This document shows positions 1 to 6,238 of a DNA stretch of 6,924 nt, in pieces (position 1 is the stretch's first letter; the number at the start of each line of letters is the position of its first letter). The stretch comes from Synechococcaceae cyanobacterium (GTDB taxonomy: Bacteria > Cyanobacteriota > Cyanobacteriia > PCC-6307 > Cyanobiaceae), in NCBI GenBank assembly GCA_947460085.1, contig CANHGA010000112.1, forward strand, positions 1-6,924, in the 5' to 3' direction. Position numbers and translations under genes: made by a program. The notes under the pieces were generated by a model, which did no database searches, was not told where the DNA came from, and was given only the letters and a program-made list of their open reading frames with translations.

Positions 1-39
1 AAAGGTGAGCTCCCCGGCGTTGTGAAGTCCAGCTGGTAG
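1..39 (+). CDS. rpsN: 30S ribosomal protein S14, C-terminal end (partial)
   Basis: The first 39 bases read in frame 1 as KGELPGVVKSSW followed by TAG. This matches the conserved C-terminus of ribosomal protein S14; the E. coli protein ends in a very similar RGEIPGLKKASW. S14 is a small-subunit protein near the decoding-side head of the 30S particle. Only the last 12 codons are present and the rest lies upstream of the window. The gene is on the same strand as pnp and is separated from it by 240 bases that include a terminator, so the two are probably separate transcription units, with read-through possible. The match is short but all in the diagnostic tail, and the stop falls where it should. 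Confidence 0.85.
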   Translation, partial: KGELPGVVKSSW

Positions 40-61
40 TCAGCTGCGATTGATTGGATTT

Positions 62-88
62 TTCTGATCCTTCTGATCGATCTGATCC
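62..88. repeat. Three tandem 9-bp repeats (TTCTGATCC type)
   Basis: Three consecutive 9-base units, TTCTGATCC, TTCTGATCG and ATCTGATCC, share the core TCTGATC at exact 9-base spacing (63-69, 72-78, 81-87). They lie between the rpsN stop and its terminator, so they would be transcribed into the rpsN 3' UTR. Slippage is the simplest origin; no function can be assigned. Confidence 0.7.
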
Positions 89-120
89 CTACCTGCATCA
101 CTCCCCCACCGGGAGGGCAC

Positions 121-142
121 AGGCGCCGCAAGGCGCCTTTTT
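121..142 (+). terminator. Rho-independent terminator of rpsN
   Basis: A perfect 7-bp stem, AGGCGCC (121-127) and GGCGCCT (132-138), closes a GCAA tetraloop and runs into a T tract (138-142). This is a textbook intrinsic terminator for the plus-strand transcript ending rpsN. A second stem follows directly, TGGCGC (145-150) with GCGCCA (155-160), and a second T run at 170-174, so the region may be a tandem terminator or a structured leader for pnp. Confidence 0.8.
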
Positions 143-279
143 GATGGCGCTAAGGCGCCATAAGGCCCCTTTTTAGTGGCCAAAACAGGAGCCAGAACCC
201 ACACCAAAACCGGAATTTTCCAGGGGCGTCAAGGCCGGATGCGAGAATGGGAAATGAAAACAAAAGGACATAAGCCCAA

Positions 280-2412
280 GTGCAAGGACAAACTCAGTCG
301 ATCTCCTTCGATGGTCGGGAGATCCGACTGACCACCGGTCGGTTCGCTCCCCAAGCGGGGGGTTCGGTGATGGTTGAGTGCGGAGATACCGCTGTTCTGG
401 TCACCGCCACCCGCTCCGGAGGTCGTGAAGGCATCGACTTCCTTCCCCTCATCTGCGACTACGAAGAGCGGCTGTATGCCGCCGGTCGCATTCCTGGCAG
501 CTTTTTCCGGCGGGAAGCCCGTCCCCCCGAGCGGGCGATCCTCACCTGCCGGCTGATCGACCGCCCCATGCGGCCGCTCTTCCCCAGCTGGATGCGCGAT
601 GACATCCAAATCGTGGCCACCTGCCTGTCGCTCGATGAGCGGGTTCCACCCGATGTGCTCGCCGTGACCGGCGCTTCGATGGCCACCCTGCTGGCCAAGA
701 TCCCCTTCTATGGGCCCATGGCCGCCGTGCGGGTGGGCCTGCTGGGCGACGACTTCGTGCTCAACCCCAGCTTCCGCGAAATCGAGCGCAGTGAGCTGGA
801 TCTGGTGGTGGCCGGCACCCCTTCCGGCGTGATCATGGTGGAGGCAGGCGCCAACCAGCTGCCCGAACACGACGTGATCGAAGCCATCGACTTCGGCTAC
901 GAGGCCGTGGGCGAGCTGATCAAAGCCCAACAAAACCTGCTCAAGGAACTCGGCATCGAGCAGGTGTTCCCCGAGGAGAAGCAAGACGATGCCACTCTGC
1001 CCACATTCCTCGAGAAGGAATGCGGTACGAGCATTGGCGAGGTGCTGAAGCAATTCAGCCAAACCAAAATCGAGCGCGATGAAAAGCTCGATGCCATCAA
1101 GGCCCAGGTGGGCGAAAAGATCGCTGCCCTCAAAGACGGCGACGCCATCAAGGTGGCCGCAAGTAGCAACAGCAAGGTGCTTGGCAACAGCTACAAGAGC
1201 CTCACCAAGAAGCTCATGCGCGAGCAGATCATCAAAGACGGCAAGCGGGTCGATGGCCGCAACCTCGACGAGGTGCGTCCGATCAGCGCCGCCGCCAGCG
1301 TGCTGCCCAAGCGCGTTCACGGTTCGGCCCTGTTCCAGCGCGGCCTCACCCAGGTGCTCTCCTGCGCCACCCTCGGCACCCCCAGCGATGCCCAGGAGAT
1401 GGACGATCTCAACCCCACCACCGAGAAGACCTACCTCCACCACTACAACTTCCCCCCCTACTCCACCGGCGAAACCAAGCCGATGCGCTCCCCTGGCCGC
1501 CGGGAAATCGGCCACGGCGCCCTGGCTGAGCGGGCCCTCGTACCGGTGCTGCCCAGCAAGGAATCCTTCCCCTACGTGCTGCGGGTTGTGTCGGAGTGCC
1601 TGAGCTCCAACGGTTCCACCTCCATGGGTTCGGTGTGCGGCAGCACCCTGGCCTTGATGGATGCGGGCGTGCCCCTAAAGGCCCCCGTGAGCGGCGCCGC
1701 CATGGGCCTGATCAAGGAAGGCAGTGAGGTGCGGATCCTGACCGATATCCAGGGCATCGAGGATTTCCTCGGCGACATGGACTTCAAGGTGGCTGGCACC
1801 GAAAAGGGCATCACCGCCCTGCAGATGGATATGAAGATCACCGGCCTCGAGATGGCCACGATCGCTGAGGCCATTAACCAGGCCCGCCCCGCCCGTCTGC
1901 ACATCCTCGAGAAGATGCTCGAGGCGATCGATAAGCCCCGCGACACCATGTCGCCCCACGCCCCACGCCTGCTCAGCTTCCGCATCGATCCGGAACTGAT
2001 CGGCACGGTGATTGGTCCCGGTGGCCGCACCATCAAGGGCATCACCGAGCGCACCAACACCAAGATCGACATCGAGGACGGCGGCATCGTCACGATTGCC
2101 AGCCACGACGGTGCTGCCGCTGAAGAAGCCCAACGCATCATCGAAGGCCTCACCCGTCGCGTCAGTGAGGGTGAAGTGTTCCAGGGTTCCATCACCCGGG
2201 TGATCCCGATTGGTGCCTTTGTGGAAATCCTTCCTGGCAAGGAAGGCATGATCCACATTTCCCAACTGTCAGAAGCCCGGGTGGAGAAGGTGGAAGACGT
2301 GGTCAACGTGGGCGACCAGGTGACCGTACGGGTACGCGAAATCGACAACCGCGGCCGCATCAACCTCACCCTGCGCGGTGTACCCCAGGCTGAAGCTGCC
2401 GCCCCGGTCTGA
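280..2412 (+). CDS. pnp: Polyribonucleotide nucleotidyltransferase (PNPase)
   Basis: PNPase degrades RNA phosphorolytically from the 3' end and can run in reverse to add tails; cyanobacteria lacking poly(A) polymerase are known to rely on it for tailing. The 710-residue product is close to the E. coli length (711). In order it shows a first RNase PH-like domain (about 12-145) with the FFRRE RNA-contact loop at 75-79, an all-helical linker (about 245-320), and a second RNase PH domain. That second domain carries the catalytic set His412, the phosphate-binding Ser446-Thr447-Ser448, and Asp495 and Asp501. A KH domain follows with GPGG at 579-582, then an S1 domain from about 630. The start is GTG, supported by AAGGA at 264-268 eleven bases upstream and by homology beginning at MQGQTQSISFDGREI. 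A strong terminator follows the stop. The gene appears intact, probably monocistronic and cytoplasmic. Confidence 0.98.
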   Translation: MQGQTQSISFDGREIRLTTGRFAPQAGGSVMVECGDTAVLVTATRSGGREGIDFLPLICDYEERLYAAGRIPGSFFRREARPPERAILTCRLIDRPMRPLFPSWMRDDIQIVATCLSLDERVPPDVLAVTGASMATLLAKIPFYGPMAAVRVGLLGDDFVLNPSFREIERSELDLVVAGTPSGVIMVEAGANQLPEHDVIEAIDFGYEAVGELIKAQQNLLKELGIEQVFPEEKQDDATLPTFLEKECGTSIGEVLKQFSQTKIERDEKLDAIKAQVGEKIAALKDGDAIKVAASSNSKVLGNSYKSLTKKLMREQIIKDGKRVDGRNLDEVRPISAAASVLPKRVHGSALFQRGLTQVLSCATLGTPSDAQEMDDLNPTTEKTYLHHYNFPPYSTGETKPMRSPGRREIGHGALAERALVPVLPSKESFPYVLRVVSECLSSNGSTSMGSVCGSTLALMDAGVPLKAPVSGAAMGLIKEGSEVRILTDIQGIEDFLGDMDFKVAGTEKGITALQMDMKITGLEMATIAEAINQARPARLHILEKMLEAIDKPRDTMSPHAPRLLSFRIDPELIGTVIGPGGRTIKGITERTNTKIDIEDGGIVTIASHDGAAAEEAQRIIEGLTRRVSEGEVFQGSITRVIPIGAFVEILPGKEGMIHISQLSEARVEKVEDVVNVGDQVTVRVREIDNRGRINLTLRGVPQAEAAAPV

Positions 2413-2448
2413 CCAAGCCCTGATCAGGCCAGCGGTTCCACTCTCCTT

Positions 2449-2474
2449 AGCCGGCCCCGGGGGCCGGCTTTTTT
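2449..2474 (+). terminator. Rho-independent terminator of pnp
   Basis: AGCCGGCCC (2449-2457) pairs perfectly over 9 bp with GGGCCGGCT (2461-2469) around a three-base loop and is followed by six T residues (2469-2474). It lies 36 bases after the pnp stop. On the minus strand there is no T tract after the hairpin, so it should act mainly on pnp transcripts rather than on the convergent cysQ. Confidence 0.9.
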
Positions 2475-2476
2475 GT

Positions 2477-2504
2477 TTAGGGCGCAAAACTTAGGGCGCA
2501 AAAC
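2477..2504. repeat. 14-bp perfect tandem duplication at the cysQ 3' end
   Basis: TTAGGGCGCAAAAC occurs twice back to back (2477-2490 and 2491-2504). Read on the minus strand, the inner copy holds the last codons of the nucleotidase gene (Phe-Ala-Pro) and its TAA stop. The second copy is an untranslated echo between that stop and the pnp terminator's T tract. Confidence 0.95.
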
Positions 2505-3435
2505 CCGGATCAATCACCGCCAGCGCCGCTGCCGCTTTCGCGCAGAGGACCTGGTGGCTGGGGCCATGGCTGGCGATCAGGCAGCCCGCCTGGCGGACAT
2601 CGCCGTTGTTGTAGGTGAGGGCTCTGCCATCGGCATGGCTAAAGGCACCGCCCGCCGCCCGCAGCACCGCTTCGGGGGCGGCCATATCCCAATCCTTCGG
2701 CGCACTCTTACCGGAAAGGGAGATATAGACATCGGTCTCCCCGCGCAGGATCGTGGCCACCTTGCCGCCCACGCTGCCAATCGCCTTGGTGTCGCCCAGG
2801 GCCAGCGCTGCCAGCAAATGCTCCAACCGCTGGTCGCGGTGGTTGCGGCTCGCCACCAGCACCAACTCAGAAAGCTCCTGGCGGTTGCTGAAGCTCACCG
2901 GGAAGCGCTCGCCCGCCCGGTTTTCCCGCCAGGCCTCCCCTGCGGATCCCATCAGCGCCGGGAGCATCCCAAACCACAACTCCCCCAGCTCCGGCAGCAA
3001 CACCACCCCCAGCACCGCCTGCTGGCGGTGCACCAGGGCCAGGTGCACCGCGTATTCGCCGCTGCCTTGAAGAAAATCCTTGGTGCCATCCAGCGGATCG
3101 AGGATCCACAACCAGTCGGCCGCCAGACCCTGGCCGGCTGGCAGGTCAGCCAGCTGCTCCTTGGCCGTTTCCTCGCTGAGCAGGGTCCAATCGGCACCAG
3201 GGAAGGCGGCGCCCAAGCCATCGAGCAGCCATTGGTTCACCGCCAGATCGGCCGCTGAGACAGGGCCCTCGCCGCCATCGTCGACGCTGAGTGCCTTGGC
3301 AAAGCCGTAGGGGGGCTGCTCACCCCGGCCATAGGCCAGGAGGATGTCGGCAGCGCCCCAACTCAAGCGCCTTAACTCCGCCAGGAGGGCTTCAAGGCCG
3401 ATGCCCGAGGGCAGAGCAAGGGGAGCCGGCATCAT
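2491..3435 (-). CDS. cysQ: 3'(2'),5'-bisphosphate nucleotidase, inositol monophosphatase family
   Basis: This enzyme family hydrolyses 3'-phosphoadenosine 5'-phosphate (PAP), the by-product of PAPS reduction in sulfate assimilation, to AMP and phosphate, using Mg2+. The 314-residue product carries the family's metal-binding signatures: SEE at 87-89, DPLDGTKDF at 113-121 (Asp113, Asp116, Thr118) and DWDMAAPEA at 248-256 (Asp250) followed by AGG at 261-263. It is longer than E. coli CysQ (about 246 residues), with extra sequence at the N-terminus and around 90-105. Two adjacent ATG codons (3435 and 3432) are the likely start. The frame stays open further upstream, but that part antisenses rsmI and has no family similarity. 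No clear ribosome-binding site is visible. The gene converges on pnp and diverges from rsmI. PAP specificity is inferred; another IMPase-family phosphatase activity is possible. Confidence 0.9.
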   Translation of the reverse strand: MMPAPLALPSGIGLEALLAELRRLSWGAADILLAYGRGEQPPYGFAKALSVDDGGEGPVSAADLAVNQWLLDGLGAAFPGADWTLLSEETAKEQLADLPAGQGLAADWLWILDPLDGTKDFLQGSGEYAVHLALVHRQQAVLGVVLLPELGELWFGMLPALMGSAGEAWRENRAGERFPVSFSNRQELSELVLVASRNHRDQRLEHLLAALALGDTKAIGSVGGKVATILRGETDVYISLSGKSAPKDWDMAAPEAVLRAAGGAFSHADGRALTYNNGDVRQAGCLIASHGPSHQVLCAKAAAALAVIDPGFAP

Positions 3436-3456
3436 GGGGGGGCTGGAAGCAGCATT

Positions 3457-4335
3457 GTGCAGGAGCCGCGTGCCGTGCAAGCCACCGAACCCGCCGCCGG
3501 CGTGCTTTATCTGGTGGGAACACCGATTGGCAATCTGGCCGACCTCTCCCCCCGGGCCCGCCAGGTGCTCAGCGGTGTGCAGCGCATCGCCTGCGAAGAC
3601 ACCCGCCGCAGCGGGCTGCTGCTGCACAGCGTAGGGATCAAAAACCGGCTGGTGAGCTTCCATGCCCACAACCAAACGGCCCGGATCCCCGAATTACTGG
3701 CGGCCTTGGATGCCGGCGAAGCGATTGCGGTGGTGAGCGATGCCGGCCTGCCCGGCATCTCCGATCCAGGCGAAGTCCTGGTGGCCGAAGCCCGAAACCA
3801 GGGCCGCACGGTGATTTGCATTCCAGGGCCAAGTGCCGTCACCACCGCCTTGGTGAGCAGCGGCTTGCCCTGTGGCCGCTTTTGCTTTGAGGGGTTCCTG
3901 CCAGCCAAGGCCAGTCAACGGCGCAAAAAGCTCGGGGAGCTGGCCGGGGAGGAGCGCACCGTCGTGCTGTTTGAAGCGCCCCACAGGCTTGTTGATCTAC
4001 TGGAAGATGTATTGGCGGTACTGGGCGATCGGCCCCTGCGGGTAGCCCGGGAGCTCACCAAAAAACACGAGGAGCAGGTGGGGCCCACGGTGGCAATCGC
4101 CTTGGCGCACTTCCGCCAGACCCCCCCGCTCGGGGAGTGCACCCTGGTGCTCGGGGGCGCGCCCCCAAAAGCCGAGCCCATCTGGGATCCCCAGGACCTA
4201 CGCCTGGAGCTACAGGCGCTGGTGCAAGGGGGCATGGGCAGCAAGGAGGCAGCCAAGGCTTTGGCAGAGCGCAGCGGCCACAGCAAGCGGGAGCTTTACG
4301 CGTTACTCCATGTCAGCGAGACGGAGGCGACCTAA
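3457..4335 (+). CDS. rsmI: 16S rRNA (cytidine(1402)-2'-O)-methyltransferase RsmI
   Basis: RsmI methylates the 2'-OH of C1402 in the 16S rRNA decoding centre, using S-adenosylmethionine. The 292-residue product has the whole tetrapyrrole-methylase-type (SAM-binding) fold with family motifs: VGTPIGNLADLSPRA (20-34), CEDTRRSGLLL (47-57), VSDAGLPGISDPG (93-105), IPGPSAV (122-128), FEGFLPAK (144-151), FEAPHRL (172-178) and RELTKKHEE (198-206). A C-terminal helical segment (about 245-292) completes it. The GTG at 3457 has a weak GGAAG at 3445-3449. A second in-frame GTG at 3475 is preceded by a better AGGAG (3461-3465) and would give 286 residues, still keeping every conserved motif. The gene diverges from cysQ across only 21-39 bp, and a small membrane-protein gene follows 33 bases downstream, perhaps co-transcribed. 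Confidence 0.95.
   Translation: MQEPRAVQATEPAAGVLYLVGTPIGNLADLSPRARQVLSGVQRIACEDTRRSGLLLHSVGIKNRLVSFHAHNQTARIPELLAALDAGEAIAVVSDAGLPGISDPGEVLVAEARNQGRTVICIPGPSAVTTALVSSGLPCGRFCFEGFLPAKASQRRKKLGELAGEERTVVLFEAPHRLVDLLEDVLAVLGDRPLRVARELTKKHEEQVGPTVAIALAHFRQTPPLGECTLVLGGAPPKAEPIWDPQDLRLELQALVQGGMGSKEAAKALAERSGHSKRELYALLHVSETEAT
3461..3465 (+). promoter_or_regulatory. AGGAG ribosome-binding site favouring an internal rsmI start
   Basis: AGGAG lies nine bases before an in-frame GTG at 3475. It is the best Shine-Dalgarno match near the rsmI 5' end. If it is the one used, the upstream GTG at 3457 is not the start and the protein loses its first six residues, none of which is conserved. Confidence 0.4.
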
Positions 4336-4368
4336 CCAGGCAAACTCTCAGGGCTGGCTGGCTCGTTG

Positions 4369-4626
4369 ATGGCCCCGATGGTTGTGGTTGTGCGCCTGCG
4401 ATTGCTGCTCTCCAGCCTGGTGGGCGGGGGGATGCTGCTGCTGATCCTGTGCCTGGGGGCCCAAAACCTGGACCAACGCACCAGCTTGAACCTGGCTACC
4501 AGCCGCACCGCACCCCTGCCGACGGGATTCCTGGTGGGGCTGGCGCTAGTGGTGGGCGTGGTCAGCGGCGGATGCACGGCCGCCCTGCTGATGCCCCAGG
4601 GCGATCAGCTGCCGGGCAGGGAATAG
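4369..4626 (+). CDS. Small two-helix membrane protein, LapA/DUF1049-like
   Basis: The 85-residue product has a short basic N-terminus with Arg9 and Arg11 and a first hydrophobic helix at about 12-31. A polar loop containing QNLDQRTSLNL follows, and then a second helix at about 51-74 starting with LPTGFLVG and ending in a small-residue-rich stretch. This helix–'QN…LNL'–'LP…GVVSG'–helix pattern resembles LapA-type (DUF1049) inner-membrane proteins. In E. coli LapA works with LapB in controlling lipopolysaccharide synthesis. The resemblance is by eye and modest, so no function is claimed. The start is uncertain: TTG 4366, ATG 4369 and ATG 4378 are all in frame, and none has a clear ribosome-binding site. 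The gene sits 33 bases behind rsmI, and its last 22 bases overlap the end of the convergent minus-strand gene. Confidence 0.65.
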   Translation: MAPMVVVVRLRLLLSSLVGGGMLLLILCLGAQNLDQRTSLNLATSRTAPLPTGFLVGLALVVGVVSGGCTAALLMPQGDQLPGRE

Positions 4627-5462
4627 AGGCTGCCTTCCATCACCACCCGGGTGATGCCCTGGGCCACCAGATAGGGGGCCGTGCGCTCCAGGATGCGGGT
4701 GTCGGGCACCTTGATGACCCGCTGGGTACGACCGCAATGGCGCTTGGCCTGGCGGGGGTTGGCGAACACCATCAGGGCCTGGCGCCCTTCTTCCTCGGCG
4801 GGGAGCTGGCCGAGCTCGGGGAAATCGGACAGGGGCTTGGCCTGGAGCTCAACGGTCTTATCCACCAGCATGTAAACGCTGGCTGGCAAAGCCGCATCAC
4901 CCAGGGGTTGGCACAGGACCGGCTGGAAGCTGTGCCCCACCAGGGCGATGGGCACGGCTACAAATTGTTCAACGAAGTCATCGCTGTCGCCATCAGCGTC
5001 GTCGCCTTCTGCATCAACGCCATCACAGTCGTCACCATCGCTGTCGTCAGCGAAGTCGTCGGCATCGGCAATGGCCAAAACCACCGGGGCCTCAAGGGTG
5101 AGGTCAGGCTCGGGCTCGGCTGCAAGTTCGAGTTGGATTTCAGCCTCGACCACCACAGGCTGCTGAGGCTCTAACTGCAACTCAGGCTGGGGCTCTGGCT
5201 GCAACTCCGGTTGCGATTCAGGCTCCTCAGGCGCCGCTGCCTTGGGGTCGGCCTCTTTGGATTGGGGGGGCTTGCTGCCACCCCTGGCCCGTTGCTGCTT
5301 GAGCTGCTCGTAGTCCGAGGCAGTCAAGGTGGCTTTCACCACGCGGGTCACCGTGTTGATGCTGCAGCCATAGGTCTCGGCTAGCTCCTGGCTGGCCGCC
5401 CCATCGCGATAACGAGCCACCAGCTCGCTTTTCTGGCTATCAGTGAGCCGGGTGGCCGCCAT
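4605..5462 (-). CDS. Unnamed helix-turn-helix protein with acidic low-complexity linker
   Basis: I do not recognise this 285-residue protein by name. Residues 6-46 form a helix-turn-helix of the Hin/recombinase-like type (LTDSQKSELVARYRDG, then SQELAETYGCSINTVTRVVK), so DNA binding is likely. Residues 80-102 are a Pro/Glu/Gln-rich repeat of EPESQPELQPEP type. Residues 133-162 contain 16 Asp and one Glu in 30 positions. From about 163 to 285 the sequence is of normal complexity, with a basic patch RQAKRHCGRTQR (237-248) and a C-terminal RVVMEGSLYSLPGS, which I take as a folded domain of unknown role. The ATG at 5462 is chosen over an in-frame TTG at 5471; neither has a clear ribosome-binding site. 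It converges with, and overlaps by 22 bases, the small membrane-protein gene, and lies back to back with the tRNA-Arg. A sequence-specific regulator is the best guess. Confidence 0.75.
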   Translation of the reverse strand: MAATRLTDSQKSELVARYRDGAASQELAETYGCSINTVTRVVKATLTASDYEQLKQQRARGGSKPPQSKEADPKAAAPEEPESQPELQPEPQPELQLEPQQPVVVEAEIQLELAAEPEPDLTLEAPVVLAIADADDFADDSDGDDCDGVDAEGDDADGDSDDFVEQFVAVPIALVGHSFQPVLCQPLGDAALPASVYMLVDKTVELQAKPLSDFPELGQLPAEEEGRQALMVFANPRQAKRHCGRTQRVIKVPDTRILERTAPYLVAQGITRVVMEGSLYSLPGS

Positions 5463-5550
5463 GGAGCACAAGCTGAGCAGCCAACCACTCTAGGGGCCCC
5501 CTGTAGCGTCGCTGGCACAATGGCTGAAGCACTGGCGTCGGCGCCACATT

Positions 5551-5624
5551 GCTCCCTTAGCTCAGCCGGATAGAGCAGCTGCCTTCTAAGCAGCCGGTCG
5601 TTGGTTCGAATCCAACAGGGGGCG
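5551..5624 (+). tRNA. tRNA-Arg (anticodon UCU)
   Basis: A complete cloverleaf can be folded. The acceptor stem GCTCCCT (5551-5557) pairs with AGGGGGC (5617-5623), including one G-T pair, and the discriminator is G5624. The D stem is GCTC/GAGC (5560-5563, 5573-5576). The anticodon stem GCTGC/GCAGC (5578-5582, 5590-5594) holds loop CTTCTAA with anticodon TCT at 5585-5587. The T arm is GTTGG-TTCGAAT-CCAAC (5600-5616). The 3' CCA is not encoded. It reads AGA codons as arginine, and probably AGG through wobble. No clear promoter or terminator is visible around it. Its 3' side faces the low-GC accessory stretch. Confidence 0.97.
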
Positions 5625-5974
5625 TTCGACCAAGCAAAGGATCCCAGCTCACCCGTCCGCAGTTTCAGCCCGCCCCAGAAAAACATCCGTGCCGTGCAAT
5701 TGCAGTCAAGATGCAAACCAGAAAATCTTGGAGACAACTCAGCAGTTTGCTGCTTTCACTTTCCGCTCCAGCAGCGCTTCCACACCAAATACCACCACCT
5801 CAACGATGGCTCCATTGGATTTCACCTAAACAGCCAAAGCCGCTGCCAAACAGGGCCGCCCTGAAATCGGCCAGGCAGACATAGATAGCTGCGAAGTGCC
5901 TTAAAAGCACGAGCCAGCAGTCAAAAGCTGCCTACAATCTAACGCATCCTCCACAGAATCAGAACAGGAACCCG

Positions 5975-5995
5975 ATCAGACATCTCTGTCTTGAT
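5975..5995. other. Stem-loop with 8-bp stem and TCTC loop
   Basis: ATCAGACA (5975-5982) pairs with TGTC-T-TGAT (5987-5995) around loop TCTC, with a single bulged T. No T tract follows, so it is not an intrinsic terminator. Function unknown. Confidence 0.4.
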
Positions 5996-6177
5996 GGTTA
6001 AAGCCAGGGCAAATGATCCCCATCACCTAGCTACGATCATCGGCCAAGTTAGCCATCAGCGATCCAGCCATTTGCCAAGACTCGGAACACAAATAAGCCT
6101 GGTTCAATCACAGACACTTTCACCCCAAAACGATGGCGAGCCGAAAGCAAAAGTCGACAGACTTCTAATTTTACTCG

Positions 6178-6235
6178 TAACTGATCAGACCCTCTCCCAG
6201 GGACGATGTCACCTCTACTTACTGATCAGTGGTAG
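6178..6235. repeat. Pair of ACTGATCAG repeats, the second in a 21-bp imperfect palindrome
   Basis: TAACTGATCAG (6178-6188) and TTACTGATCAG (6219-6229) match at 10 of 11 positions with a 41-base offset. The second is the centre of an imperfect palindrome, CTAC-TT-ACTGATCAGT-G-GTAG (6215-6235), that ends three bases before the transposase relic. They could be remnants of an insertion-sequence end, or paired operator sites. Confidence 0.55.
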
Positions 6236-6238
6236 GGC

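Larger units (their letters stand above)
5625..6238. other. Low-GC stretch without a convincing gene
   Basis: These 614 bases after the tRNA hold no reading frame with recognisable similarity, ribosome-binding site or protein-like composition. G+C is lower than in the core genes (26 of 60 at 5701-5760 and 27 of 60 at 6121-6180, though 36 of 60 at 5821-5880). The stretch contains a 10-bp palindrome TGCAATTGCA (5695-5704), a weak hairpin AGCAG/CTGCT followed by TTTC (5741-5757), a stem-loop at 5975-5995 and two copies of an ACTGATCAG element near its right end. It looks like decayed accessory DNA. Confidence 0.6.

Noticed and set aside
247..331. Two short upstream frames before pnp (247-273, MGNENKRT; 254-331, 25 codons overlapping the pnp start)
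   Set aside because: Neither has a convincing ribosome-binding site. The AAGGA there is placed for the pnp GTG. Regulatory leader peptides cannot be excluded but are unsupported.
229..1515. 428-codon minus-strand frame inside pnp
   Set aside because: It is a shadow of the high-GC pnp coding sequence; composition is Gly/Ala/His-rich without domains and it lies wholly antisense to an intact gene.
1924..1931. Near-match to the cyanobacterial HIP1 octamer (GCGATCGA; another at 4025-4032, GCGATCGG)
   Set aside because: Neither is the true GCGATCGC, and I saw no exact copy by eye, so HIP1 enrichment is not supported.
2473..3258. 261-codon plus-strand frame
   Set aside because: Antisense shadow of cysQ, whose catalytic motifs are intact on the other strand.
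3436..3675. Upstream extension of the cysQ frame by 80 codons
   Set aside because: The extension runs antisense through the rsmI 5' coding region and has no phosphatase-family similarity; the ATG pair at 3435/3432 fits the family N-terminus.
4137..5174. 345-codon plus-strand frame
   Set aside because: It overlaps the rsmI end, the small membrane-protein gene and the helix-turn-helix gene in other frames, and reads as Gly/Pro/Arg-rich shadow sequence.
5381..5737. 118-codon minus-strand frame containing CWIRTNDRLLRR
   Set aside because: It is antisense to the tRNA-Arg; this peptide is a familiar false protein produced by translating the reverse strand of tRNA genes.
5601..5864. 87-codon plus-strand frame starting inside the tRNA
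   Set aside because: It begins in the tRNA T arm, has no ribosome-binding site, and its sequence resembles no family I know.
5933..5938. TACAAT as a possible -10 promoter box
   Set aside because: No acceptable -35 sequence lies 16-18 bases upstream and no gene follows closely.
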